Shown: positions 43,732 through 55,971 of the stretch, one piece after another
How positions within the stretch are numbered: the stretch's first letter is position 1
How the letters are laid out: every line of letters starts with the position of its first letter
Origin: Saururus chinensis
Lineage: Eukaryota; Streptophyta; Magnoliopsida; Piperales; Saururaceae
Direction of reading: 5' to 3'
NCBI GenBank assembly: GCA_035235625.1
Contig: CP141148.1
Location: forward strand, 29,761,057 to 29,825,056
Length of the DNA: 64,000 nt
The notes under the pieces: generated by a model
Told to the model about the DNA's origin: nothing
The model's database searches: none
What the model saw: the letters and a program-made list of their open reading frames with translations, nothing else
Program-made: the position numbers and the translations under genes

Positions 43732-46700
43732 ATGGATGTTAAAGGTACCCACTTGACATCGGTACTTGTTCCAACTCCGGTGCTTGTTCCTCTTCCAATT
43801 AAAAGGGAAAAACTAGAAAAGTTAAGTGGTGTGGATTTCAAACGATGGCAACAGAAAATGTTGTTCTATCTCACCACACTGAACTTAGCCCGCTTCCTTC
43901 AAGAGGAAGTACCCGTTCTCACTGAGGAGAAAAGGGAAGACAAGACGGCTGTTACGGCAGTAGATGCATGAAAATATGCGGATTTCTTATGTCGTAATTA
44001 CATCCTTAACGGCTTGAACAACACATTGTATAATGTGTATAGTTTAATAAAAAATGCTAAGGTACTGTGGGAGTCTTTAGACAAGAAGTACAAGACTGAG
44101 GATGGTGGAATGAAGAAATTCGTGGTCAGCAAATTTTTAGACTTCAAAATGATTGACTCTAAAACTGTGATCAGCCAAGTTCAAGAACTCCAAGTGAATT
44201 TGCATGATATTCATGCAGTGTGCATGACTTTAAGTGAGTCTTTCCAGGTGGCAGCTCTAATAGAAAAATTACCACCTTCCTCAAAGGATTTCAAGAATTA
44301 CTTAAAGCATAAATGAAAAGAGATGAACATGGAAGATCTGATTGTGCGATTAAGGATTGAAGAGGACAACCAGGCTTCTAAAAAGAACACCAGAAGGATT
44401 GTCGGAAACGGAATAAACAAGATGATTCCAAGAAGGGCAAGTGTTGTGTGTGATAAGATAGTCCACAAAGCTAAGGATTGTCGGAAACGGAATAAACAAG
44501 ATGATTCCAAGAAGAAGAAGGCACAGACCCACATGACTGAAGTGGAGAATCTCTTCACTAATGTGAATGACATCAACCTTTCCGCTGTTATTTTAGAAGT
44601 GAACATGGTCACGAATGCTCGTGAATGGTGGGTAGACACTAGGGCTACTCGTCATGTTTGCTCTAATAGGATGATGTTCTCCACTTATCAGCCCGTAGAG
44701 AATGGTGAATAATTGTTTATGGGCAACTCTTCTACTGCAAATGTTGAAGGACTTGGCAAGGTCGTGCTGAAGATGACTTCAGGCATAGAGCTCACACTCA
44801 ACAATGTGTTACATGTTCCTGAAATTCGAAAGAATTTAGTGTAGTGTCTGGATCCTTGCTGAGCAAGAATGGCTTCAAGTTGGTTTTTGAGTCAGACAAA
44901 TTTGTCTTGACTAAGGGTGGGATGTACGTGGGCAAAGGGTATTTAAATGAGGGGCTTTTTAAGCTCAATGTACTCACTATTGTACCTATTTTTGTTATTA
45001 AGAATGCAAATGCTTCTTCATCGTATATGATTGAGTCATGTAATATGTGGCATGGTAGATTAGGTCATGTTAATTATGATGCCTTACGTAAATTGATTAA
45101 TATGGAATATTTGCCTAAATTTAATATTGACTTTAATCATAAATGCCAAATTTGTGTAGATTCGAAATTAACAAGGAAATCTTTCTAAAGTATTCAGCGA
45201 TGTACTGAACCTCTTGAGTTAATTCATAGTGATGTCTGTGACTTAAAACTTGTTCAAACAAGAGGAAGTAAAAAGTACTTTATTACATTCATCGATGATT
45301 GCACTCGTTATTGTTATGTTTACTTGTTGAGAAGTAAAGATGAGACCATTGACATCTTTATATTATATAAAATAGAGGTTGAGAATCTACTTGGCAAGAA
45401 AATTAAAGTTCTAAGAAGTGATAGAGGTGGAGAATATGAATCACCTTTTGGTGATTTCTGTACAAAATATGGTATTATACACCAAACTACGACACCCTAT
45501 TTACCTCAGCAAAATGGAGTTGCTGAAAGGAAAAATAGAACGTTAAAAAAATGATGAATGCCATGTTATTAAGTTCTGGGTTACCGCAGAACATGTGGGG
45601 GGAAGCTTTGCTTTTAGGAAATTATATTCTCAATAAAATACCTCATAAGAAAACCTTGCAAACACCATATGAATTATGGAAAGGTCGAAAGCCTTCCTAT
45701 AAATTCTTAAAAGTGTGGGGGTGTTTGGCAAAAGTGGCGGTCCCTAATCCCAAGAGGATTAAAATTAGACCAAAGACCATTGATTGTGTATTCATTAGTT
45801 ATGTCAATAATAGCAGTGCATACCGCTTTCTTGTTCATAAATTGGATATTCCTGATGTAAATGTCAATATTGTGATTGAATCTTGGAATGCTTCATTTTT
45901 TGAAAATATTTTTTCGTGAAATTCTACATAAATGGAAAGTTCTCTTAAAAGAACTTTGGATATTGAAAAGGAAAATAGTGGAGACCAAGAGGGAGAGGAT
46001 GATGAACCTAGACGTAACAAACATGCTAGAACATCAAAATCCTTTGGTCCTGACTTTCTAACTTATTTGTTGGAAAATTAGCCTTAAAGCTTTAAGGAAG
46101 CCATGTCAGCTCCTGAAGCACAATATTGGAAGGAGGTAGTAAATAGTAAAATTGAATCCATTATGCAAAATCATACTTGGGAGTTGGTGGATCTCTCGCC
46201 AGGGAGTAAACCTCTAAGATACAAGTGGATATTCAAGAGGAAGATGAAGGCTGATAGATCAATTGACAAATATAAAGCTAGATTTGTTATCAAAGGATAC
46301 AAGTAAAAGGAAGGTAAAGATTATTTTGATACATATTCACCAGTCATAAGGATAAATTTCATTAGGATGTTAATCGCTATTGTTGCTTTGTATAATCTTG
46401 ACATACATCAAATGGATGTGAAAACTGCATTCTTGAATGGTGACTTGAATGAGGAAATTTATATACAACCTGAAGGGTTTGTTGTATCGGGTCAAGAAAA
46501 GAAAATGTGCAGACTTGTTAAATCTCTTTATGAACTTAAATAAGCACCTAAGCCATGACATGAAAAATTTGGTAAAATGATGATGTCAAATGGATTCAAA
46601 ATCAATGAATGTGACAAATGTGTTTATATGAAAGATAGACCTAAAGGCTATGTCATTGAATGTCTTTATGTGGATGATATGCTAATTATTGGTAGCAATG

Positions 46701-47620
46701 ATGATATCATTACTACTACAAAGAGGATGTTGAACAAACAGTTTGACATGAAAGATATGGGTGTTGCAGATGTTATATTAGGGATGAAAATCACTAAAAC
46801 ATTTGATGGATATGTATTATCTCAATCTCATTACATTGAAAAAATCTTAGAAAAATTTAATCAGAATGATAATCGTCCAGCGAGAACACCTGTGGATGTG
46901 ACATTGTACTTAAGCAAAAACACGGGTGAGAGCATATCACAACTTCAATATTCTCAAATTATTAGAAGTCTCAATTACATTATGAATTGTACGAGACCAG
47001 ACATAGCATACTCAGTGAGTAAATTGAGTAGATTTAATAGCAACCCAGGGGCAGACCACTGGAAGGCTGTAGTTAGGGTTCTTAGATATCTAAGATATAC
47101 CCTGAACTATGGGCTGCATTATATAATGTATCCAGCAGTACTAGAGGGTTACTGTGATGCAAACTGAATATCTGATACAAAAAACTCAAAATCCACAAGT
47201 GGATATGTCTTTACACTTGGAGGTGCAACAGTGTCTTGGAAATCCTCAAAACAAACATGTATAGCACGATCGACAATGGAATCTGAATTCATTGCGCTTG
47301 ATAGAGTAGGTGAAGAGGCTGAGTGGCTTTGTAATTTTTTAGAGGATATTCCAAATGTGGGGGAAACCTGTGCCACCTATTTGCATACATTGTGATAGCC
47401 AATCGGCTATAGGAAGGGCACAAAGTAACTTGTATAATGGTAAGTCTCGACATATACGTCGGAGGCACAATACCATAAAATAATTGCTCTCTAGTGGAAT
47501 AATTTCCATTGAGTATATTAGGTCAAAAGAAAATATTGTGGATCCCCTTACTAAGGGTTTGACCAAAGAACAAGTGAGCAGTTCATCGAGGGGAATGGGC
47601 TTGAAGCTTATATATTAAGA
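43732..47620 (+). pseudogene. Copia gag-pol, multiply broken
   Basis: Gag begins MDVKGTHL and includes FKRWQQKMLFYL (43732-44316). The zinc knuckle near 44450 has lost part of its C-x(2)-C. Protease has DTR in place of the catalytic DTG (44636). Integrase shows WHGRLGH with CQIC (45040-45160), then FIDDCTRY, SDRGGEYES and PQQNGVAERKNRT. Reverse transcriptase shows MDVKTAFLNG and the catalytic YVDDMLI (46669). RNase H shows [26 protein letters not shown] and decays after 47380. More than ten stops; several are CAA to TAA or TGG to TGA changes. It once encoded the full set of proteins for retrotransposition. Confidence 0.93.
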
Positions 47621-48203
47621 ATCACCATAATGGCAACCCAACCTTGTTGACTGGAGATCCCAAGATCTAGGTTCAAAGGGACAAACGAATTGTGGGGGAT
47701 TTAAGGGGAATCACTATTGAGATAAAATCTCGTCCCCATTCCTATGATGAGATAGTGATGCATGCAGAGTGAATCAGGATAAGCTTTGCTTTTAATGGTT
47801 CTTATAGCTTGAATTCGTTCGAGTGGGGTATTGCAGGATACTCCTAATGAGAATCACCTATATGAGTGTGAAGGGGGCGCTTTTGTGAGGATTTTAAGGC
47901 TAAATCTTCTAGAGCACTCATGAAAATCAGGTTTGTTAAGGGCCGAAATGAACACAATCATGAGAACCACAGTGTGTCTGAGAAGTGATTGTGTGAATTC
48001 TATTGTCTTGGTTTACACAAACGGCTGAACAGTTTAAGACATCACGTTCACTGATTAGCCAGTAGACCCGATAGTTTTCACATGGGAAGGTTCAAAGCCA
48101 AAAGCTACTTCACCCCCATGCATGATCTTTTCAATATTGCTTTCAAGGTTTATCTGCATTGTTTTACATAGTTATCCAGCCGATTCTCATTAATGTGGGG
48201 GAC

Positions 48204-49078
48204 TATTAGAAGTGGGCATTATTAAATGGGTTAAGCCCATATTATATAGATGGGCATGATAATGGTTATGTGGGTCAAGCCCATATTACTCAAGTGGGTC
48301 AAGCCCATTTGGTAGAGAAAGCCCAAACCCACTTCATATTGAATGAGAATAATACATGGGAATTGATTGAAGGAGTGAATAGTCCCACATCGCCTAGGTT
48401 AAGGTGATGGTGTTGGTATATAAGGCTTTAGTTTGACCTTTCATGTTAGGCCCTTGGGCCAACCCACTTTTGTGGGGGAGAGAGATGTTAAACCAATGCA
48501 CCTAGGTGGGCTAACCCACACGCGTGCACCGCCACCGCCGTCTATCCAGCCGGCTCGGCTCGGTTCGGTTCGCACGCGTGGCCGGCCAGGTCAGGTTGGG
48601 TTGGTTCAACAAGATAATAATTTTGGGACAAATTTATTTGGTTCGATTTTCTATTTAATTGGTTTGGTTGTTTGGTTTTCTATTAACCAAAATGGGTCCG
48701 GTTTGTTTTCACTAAGGAATGTGTCCGTTAACGAATGGACGCATCCGTTTGAACGGGAAAGGTTGTCTTCAACAGGATTTTCTATAAAATCATGAAAAAC
48801 GCTTTCTGCATTAATTTGATTTGGGATTTTTAGTCCATTCCGTTCTTCTGAGTTCTGTATTAGCATACTCACTGTGGTTCGCTGCATGTACCGTGTTAGA
48901 GGTGTTCGTACGGTATATGGTTGATTGTCTTATCCTGGGAGGTAGACGCCCACAAGTCCTAAGCACTAGTAAGGAGGGCGAATTCTGTCTTAAGGACAGA
49001 GTTGATTGCTTGATTCGATCATAAACATTTCAGTAACATTTCTAATCACAAACAAGGCAAAGGTACAAAATTATAATA
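48204..49078 (+). repeat. 3' LTR of copia element, long form
   Basis: Preceded by a polypurine tract GTGGGGGAC. Contains a 250-bp segment (48515-48764) missing from the 5' LTR, GC-rich at first with two ACGCGTG motifs. TATATAAG at 48417-48424. Confidence 0.9.
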
Positions 49079-49634
49079 GACCCTTAGTCTAATGATTTGT
49101 TTTAGAACACGTCTACCCCTCCAACATATACTCCAGCCTCCCCTATTTTTTCTACACCCCAATAAAACTTTAAAAATAGTTGGTGTTGACCCTTCCCACC
49201 CCAACAATATTTCATAATAAAAAAGAGCTTATTCTCAACCACCGGCAATGGCAACCCCCTTCTTTTCCATTTTTGAGTAGAACATGTCAAGAACAGAATC
49301 TTAATATAGATAGATGAATACAAAATTAAACCTATGTGAAGATGATCAGGAAATTTGGCTAGAGATGAAACTACAGAGCCATTACAAGCGAAAGGACAAC
49401 GATTGTAACCAAAAGAGTCCCATTAAAACTTTCAAACCAAAATGCAAAAATACTGCTTAAGATTTCAGAGATCACACCTAAGAATTGATCCAGCATCATA
49501 AATGGGTCCAAAAAGGCAACTCCATCTTGAAAACATCAAAACAAAAATACCCATTTGGATTCCGCACCAAAAAATCGAAAAACCAAACAATGAATCAAGA
49601 GGACAAGTAAAAAGGAAAGAACAAAACATCAGAC

Positions 49635-49751
49635 CTTCTAATGCTTCTCCGGACAACCACCCCCTGCCCCTCCTACTGAGGCTTGGTTGGACCTTCTTCA
49701 CACCATCCTGGGCCTCTCAATACCGCTATGCTCCAGCAAAGTTCTAGACAT
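49635..49751 (-). pseudogene. Pirin-like gene exon 1, right copy
   Basis: From ATG at 49751: MSRTLLEHSGIERPRMV, then a one-base deletion, KKV, and in a second frame KPQ, stop, EGQGVVVRRSI before AGAAG and the donor GTCTG. EGQGVVVRRSI is closer to the pirin consensus EG-x-G-AVVRRSIG than the left copy is, which is the best evidence for the assignment. At least two indels and a TAG stop. Intron-like sequence continues to 49084. Confidence 0.65.
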
Positions 49752-49956
49752 GATTCTGTTGAAGGAATGAATAGCAGCAACTCTCCTCGTCCCTGCCTTG
49801 AATGCGGGGAGATGGAATAGGACCCTGAAGATTTTTAGGCCTCTTGCTTTGTGCCATGTGTCGTGTCCCTCTTTTTTTTCTCATATAAATATGCATTTGG
49901 ATTTTGTCCAACCATCATTTATTGTAAAGATGCTAGAGAAGAAGAGAAGGTATAGG

Positions 49957-52500
49957 TGTTGGATTTTGAATTTCATTCAAATGCGCTCTTCAAAAATAGA
50001 GCATAAGAAGTAAATTGGTTTTATATGCTCAAACAAAGCATATTCAAATTTTGAACACACTGTGATAGAAATGAAAATAACTAACTACTGACATGGCAAG
50101 CTCCGACATCAATCCTAGAATCTTGAATCTTGATCAATTATGTTTGCACCCCCCTTCAAGTTCATGGTGATCAAGCTTGAATTTGGTTAAGAGATATTGT
50201 AGACGTCGAGCAGAGAGAGGTTTGGTAGAGATCAACAACTTGATCAATCATAGAGACATGTTGAACAACTATAGATTTGGATTGAATCTTCTCTATAACA
50301 TAATGATAATCCACTTTAATATGCTTGGTTCTAGCATGAAAAAGGGGATTGTAAGAAAGATAGATAGCTATTAAATTGTCACATAGAATGCTTGGAGTAG
50401 AAATCAGAGAGAGCCATAATTCAGCAAAAAGTATTTGCAACCAGGAAACTTTAGCAGCAACTTGAGATATGACACGATACTTAACTTTAGTCAATGATCG
50501 AGCAACAGTAGGTTGCTTCTTACCATACGAAGATATTGGATTAGAGCCAAGAAAGAGGCATGTCCAATTTGAATATGAAAAGGCTATAAGATGTAGTGAA
50601 CTAGCAGAAAAATGCAATCCAAACAAATATCAGGCTGAGTGAAGGTTAAGTATTATAGAGATCCAACAAGCTGTCTATACAATGTGGGATTGCTAAACAA
50701 AGCATCTTATGATGAAAATTTAGATATAGCTACCATGGGAGTAACACAGGGTTTACAATCAGTTATTCCAGATTCTAAAGCAAATCAGTGGCATATTTTT
50801 GCTGGGATAAGCTGAGACGAGAGGAAGTTTAAGAGAACGCTATGCCCAAAAAATATATCAGAGAACCTAAATCCTTAATAGAAAATTCAGTACTGAGATG
50901 CTTGATAATAGCTTGAATATACTCATTGTGAGGGTCAAGACTGAGAATATCATCCACATAACTCAATAGCATTATAGTGAGATTATGCGACTAAGAGATA
51001 AAGAGTGATAGATCAGTAGAACTAGTGTGAAATCCATGAGCCAAAATGAAGGTAGAAAATATATCAAAGTAAACCACTAACGTGGAGCCTGTTTTAAACC
51101 ATAAATGGCCTTATGCAATTTACTTGCATGGGTTGGAAATTCTGCATCAACAAAACTAGCAGGCTGAGACATAAAAATCTCCTCATCAAGATATTCATAG
51201 AGAAAGGGGTTGCTAATATCTAATTGTCCAATTGACTATGAGCATTGGACAACTATAGAAAGAATGGTACAAATTGTAGTTTTCTGTACAACAAGGATGA
51301 AAGTATCATGATAGTCAATACCACCTTCTTGATGAAAACCCTTTGGCACAAGACGTGCCTTATAATGAGCTATTGAGCCATCTAGATTTTATTTGATATG
51401 AAAAACCTATTTACTGCTAATAATGTTATAAGCATCATGAGGAGGAATTAAGGACCAAGTGCCTTGAGAAACTAGTGCATTTTATTCAGCTAACATGGCC
51501 TAATGCCAACAAGAAGATTTGACTGCTTGGGTGAAACTTGTGGGTTCAACATTGAAGAAATTAGAGGTAGACATAGAATGAAGACTAAGATGAAGACGAT
51601 GTTTAACAATTCTATAATAAGAACAAGTAATCATAGGATGACCTGAAGGATGAGAAGGAGTAGGAGAAAAAACACAGGGAGATGAAGATGTTAAAGATGA
51701 AGAAAACTGCCGACATGATAAAGAAGAGGAGACATCAGATGATGGAAGAGGAATATGAGATGAAGAGGAAATGGAATTGCCAGAGTGAAGCACATGACAA
51801 GTGACTGGAAGCAGAGAGGGAATAGTAGGATAAGAAGGGGAAGAAGATAAAGAGGATAAAGGAAAAAAAGATTCAAGAAACTTAACATGTCAAGAAATGT
51901 AAATTTTGGTAGTGGATTTATCAAAACATTGGTAACCATTGGAAGCAAAACAATAACCAAGAAAAAGACACATTTTTTAATTAGGAAGTAGCTTATGAGC
52001 ATTGTAGGGGCAAAGCACAACCTAAAGTCTTAAAAGAAAAGTAGTAAAGAAGAATATGAAAAAGTAATTGAAAGGGAGATTGATTACCTAAAACAGAACA
52101 TGGTAAACAATTAATCAGATAACTTGTTGAACTAAATGCATCAATCCAAAATGAAAAAGGAAAAGAAGTTGTTTGGAACAGAACTAGACCTGTTTCCAAG
52201 ATGTGAAGGTATCTATTCAAAAACTCCATTTTACTGAGGTGTATATGGATGGTTGAATTGATGAATGATTCCACAAGAGGTGAAGTGATTTTGAAAACTA
52301 TGATTAACATACTCTCCACCATTGTTTGAAAAGTTGCAATGAAGGCCCCACAGGGGGGGAGTTACATGACCAAAAAATATGATAAAAGTTACAATGAGGA
52401 AATGAAGGAGAGATATTGATCCAGCAACAAAAGAAGTAATCAAGAGCATAATTAGCTATATATCAGCAATACTGAAGAACAAACCCATCTTACTATGAAC
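49957..52500 (-). mobile_element. Ale-like Ty1-copia remnant, right copy
   Basis: 3' LTR 49957-50148, polypurine tract just right of it, then RNase H (50171-50626), decayed reverse transcriptase (about 50750-51400) and the integrase C-terminal part (about 51500-52449) in minus-strand order. It extends about 850 bp further toward the 5' end than the left copy. The element's 5' quarter and 5' LTR are not found up to 54800. Confidence 0.82.
50171..52449 (-). pseudogene. Copia pol remnant (INT, RT, RNase H), right copy
   Basis: Integrase: GIIHQFNHPYTPQ near 52240, SFWIDAFSSTSYLINCLP near 52140 and FKTLGCA near 52020; the serine-rich linker follows (SSSSHIPLPSSDVSSSL). RNase H: KKQPTVARS, ILCDNLIAIYLSYNP and HARTKHIKVDYHYVIEK. 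Reverse transcriptase is disrupted by several shifts. Non-functional. Confidence 0.85.
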
Positions 52501-53514
52501 TAACAAGTCTGCACTTTTGTGGATTAAAAACTCCACGATGGCGGCTTGGCCCCATCTTTTCTATAGACCAATGCAGGGGTGTCCTTCCGTCACTGTCTGA
52601 AAGCAACAACTCCATTACATGTTAACAACTTGCAAGAATTTATCTCCACCATGTGCAGTTTTAAAATGTACAACAGTAGTCTTTAAAACACAAGAAGCCA
52701 CTATAAAAGTTGCATCAAGTGAAAGCTTCACTTAAGCACTATATGTACTACTAGTGGCACAATAGCACTAACAAATAGCACAAGTAGAACTAAACCAGCA
52801 AGAGATGAATTATGCATAACTAATAATTTTATATCTATTGATAAAAAAAAGTATGAACACCAAGTTCTTACTATTTATTCAATTACCATTTGCTGCGCTT
52901 ACAGAATTGTTATTTGGTTGTGAGGCACGTTGTCCTCTTTGAATTTCACGGTGTTCAACATGTTGCTTGGTTGTGAATAACTTGTTACGCGTCAAAATTA
53001 TTTTAGTGGTAGAAATATTGTACTTTGCAAGAAACAATCAACAAGGATGAGATAGACTCAAAACAAGATTCATACATTGTAAGAAAAATCTTTGGATATG
53101 AAATTAGAACACTGACCATGTGGATCTTTTACATTTTGAGTCCAGCGTGCAGGTTAATTCATATTTCTTAACCATAGGAAGCCAAATATTTATTGTAAAG
53201 TTCACAATATATGCATTAGTTCCATGATTATTTATAGAAAAGGAAATGACAAATGGTATCTAAGCTAATCATATGAAAGAAATAAAAATGAAATAGAAAA
53301 ATAGAAAAGAACAGGCTTGCATCATTTTCTTCTCAATCTTGGCTTTGAGTATGAGACATAACGCAACTGTCATCCTATTATTAGCAATTGAACCTTGGAG
53401 AATGGAAAAGAAAGGAAATTAAAAAAATGGGATAAAAAATTGGTGTTTACCATTGATGAATTTGTTACACTTTTGCAGCGAGGTTTTCCTCTGCAATATT
53501 TATTTGCAATAAGT
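52500..53514. other. AT-rich stretch, no gene recognised
   Basis: Many short A-rich runs. A minus-strand frame around 52930-53010 (QHVEHREIQRGQRASQPNNN) could be a copia gag C-terminal tail or unrelated; not enough to call. Confidence 0.4.
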
Positions 53515-53600
53515 GGGACGTGCTTCACTTTTCCTAGTTAGTCTTCACCTTCATCTCTTCTTATCCATTCACTGCCACAAATGAAAGAAGGGACGTGTCA
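53515..53600 (-). pseudogene. Second NLR C-terminal fragment
   Basis: The minus strand reads IRRDEGED, two stops, then GKVKHVPLI. It aligns over about 50 bp with 55230-55280, where IRSDECEDGK and KVKHII lie at the end of the leucine-rich repeat remnant. It suggests a decayed tandem copy of the NLR tail. Short, so tentative. Confidence 0.35.
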
Positions 53601-55240
53601 ACTAAGGACCATGGAATTCTATACCTTCAAATATTCTTACCCACCACTACCACAACAAAAGCATACAGAAATTAGAGAAGCTAAAATTCATAAAACTAGC
53701 ATAATCTTCTCATAAAGACCTCTTGTATTCTTTGATCTAATCTCCACATATGCATCATATTCAGCCACAAAAATAGTTGACATGGGCGAATACTATGAAT
53801 ATTTTTTAGGATTTGGAAAAGGAAATCTTGAAAAAAGTTGAGGTATTAGAGAATTGATACATAAATGTTTGAATACTTAAAAAATTGACCCCCTGTATTT
53901 TCTTTTCACTCATGAAAATTTTGAGGAAGGAACACAATGAGACTTAATGCCATTCAAATGACCTAAAGGATGGCCAATAGATTGTTATGTTGGTACCAAA
54001 GGAGCTTATGAAGAATATAGAGAGAACAACAACTGCAAGGAATGAAGTGAATCTTACTTCCACCATAAGAGCCTCCAAATAATACAACATAACAACCCTC
54101 TGTTGACAAGTTTCACTTCAGGTCAATTAACAGTGTTGCAAAGTCAACAAGTGCTTACTCAATTGTAAGATATGACAAAGATTCAGCACTGATGTATGTT
54201 GTTTTTCTCCTGCCAAAGGGGATTGATTGCCCACAATACAAGTGCTGCCAGTGTTGCAATAAGAAATTAACTATTAAATAACTACTAAACTACATGCCAT
54301 AAGAAAGGGATGCAACATTGATTTTGCTTTTGAATTAGATGGAATAAGAATAAAAAAGCAAATTACAACACTTTTTATATGAATTATGCATCAACACATT
54401 GTTGAGATTGGTTACTTAATAATTACTAATGTATACTTCATCCATCGACTTCCACAAAAGAATACTAAACTAAAAGGTTTCATTTAATTTCTTGATAATG
54501 TAGAAACATATCTCTCTGCTTAACCAAATACCAAATAAATGCAACTCGTTTTGTGCTATGTTAAATTAGCAGAAGGATACCTTTTTTTGAACTATCACAA
54601 TAACAAATACACCACTCACTCAACGCTGCATATTTTTCAGATATTTGATAGTTCAATTAACAACTTCTTCACATGAACAAAACGTAGACCACTATTTTAG
54701 CATGACTATAGGACTTCAACTGCAGATGAAGCCTATGCTCAAACTCTTCTCCAATAAACAAGTATCACAACATTTTACCTATAAAATAACTATTAACCAC
54801 AAAATTGATTGATTTGTAGCCAAAAAAATAGCAAGACCCACAACTTTGATATGAACCCTTTTAACCATTCCATTATAATAAAAACTAGTAAAGTGATGAG
54901 TCCATTATTTCTTGAAACTGAAAAAAGGCTTACTTCAAGGAAGACAATATGTAAGAAGAACCAGTTGATGTCGCCCTCGTTGCTGCAGTAGAAGATCCAT
55001 AGACGACTTGCAAGTTCTTGATGCATATTTGTCGCAGGGCGACAAGAGGGTATAGCGTCAGTGCCGAGAAGTGGTCCAAGATCGGGAAGCCCATATAGTG
55101 TCTTGTAGAGGGTCTCAATTTGTCACAGGGAATTTCCTAGTTGCCGTTGACTGACATCTTGAGAAAATTTGCTAGATTCAAGATCATAAGGGGTTGATCG
55201 TCTTGAGGTGGCAGGAGGGGGTAGGACCATATGATGTGCT
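53601..55240. other. Sequence 3' of the NLR remnant, no gene recognised
   Basis: Low GC, with scattered short frames. A somewhat GC-richer part at 54960-55240 on the minus strand may be former 3' UTR or an additional exon of the NLR gene; no domain seen. Confidence 0.4.
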
Positions 55241-55945
55241 TCACTTTTTCCCATCTTCACATTCATCGCTTCTTATCTTCCTCATTAATTCATCTAGCAT
55301 TCCATCCAACCATAGTTCTTTCAAACACATGAGGTGTTCAATACTAAGGGGGACCATATGAAGACTTCGACAATGGCTAATATAAAGTCGTTCAAGTTTT
55401 AGCATTGCACCCACATCTATGGTTATATAAGTCAATAACTCAAGGCATCCAATATCCAAAACATTGAGTCTTAGGAAACTCATTGCACCGCAACATAGGT
55501 TTTCCCCATCACAGGCTCCTAGTAAACACAAAATGACCAAATTGGGAAAATGGCCCAATGCCATGAGATGGTCATCACACAGCCTTGAATTGTATAGATA
55601 TAATTTGACATGATTTTCAAATGACCTTGCCATTTCAGGCAACTTCTTAGGATGCCCTCAAAATTCTATTTTCCTCAAGCAAGGTGAGAGGTGAGTCAAG
55701 AAGCATGTGTCAAGGGGCTTGCCCACATATGTATGATTTATAGAAAGAATTTCTAGGTGTCTCATATTTGTGATAGATGCCCACAATACTTCCCAAGTAT
55801 TTTGCCTTCCACATGAAAAGATGCCCAACCTTTTCAATTGGGAGAGTTTGCCCAACTCTTGTGCTTTCTCTTCACTTCTATCCATTTCAATGTACTTCAA
55901 CATATGTGAAGATCTTAACTTACTTACTTTTTAGGGCATTTTCAC
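55241..55945 (-). pseudogene. NLR leucine-rich repeat C-terminal remnant
   Basis: Minus-strand frame from about 55945: KYIEMD, KAQELGKLSQLKRLGI, MRHLEILSI, LSPCLRKIEF, an in-frame TGA (55658-55660), KKLPEMA, HFPNLVILCLLGACDGE, LNVLDIGCLELLTYITID, AMLKLERLYISHCRSL and IEHLMCLKELWL, ending DECEDGKK before a TGA. The spacing of leucines is that of RPM1/RPP13-type NLR repeats, which determine recognition and autoinhibition. Upstream NB-ARC and most repeats are missing because the LTR element begins at 55972. Only one stop interrupts about 220 codons, so loss is fairly recent or was abrupt. Same gene class and strand as the N-terminal fragment at 15100-15645. Confidence 0.85.
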
Positions 55946-55971
55946 AGCACTAGTCTAGAAAGTAGTTAAAC

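Larger units (their letters stand above)
42235..49078 (+). mobile_element. Ty1-copia element, near full length, Tork-like, inactive
   Basis: 5' LTR 42235-42859 (625 bp, TGTTAGAAG ... ATTATAACA) and 3' LTR 48204-49078 (875 bp, TATTAGAAG ... ATTATAATA). Target duplication GACCA (42230-42234) and GACCC (49079-49083). The left block shows the empty site at about 12437 (AAATAGACCCTTA). Domain order gag, protease, integrase, reverse transcriptase, RNase H is that of Ty1-copia. The first 310 bp of the two LTRs differ at about 15-20 positions, mostly transitions, so the insertion is not recent but is younger than the duplication. The 5' LTR lacks 250 bp present in the 3' LTR. Confidence 0.93.

Noticed and set aside
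52930..53010. Frame QHVEHREIQRGQRASQPNNN as a copia gag tail
   Set aside because: Too short and without zinc knuckle; no LTR or integrase continuity.
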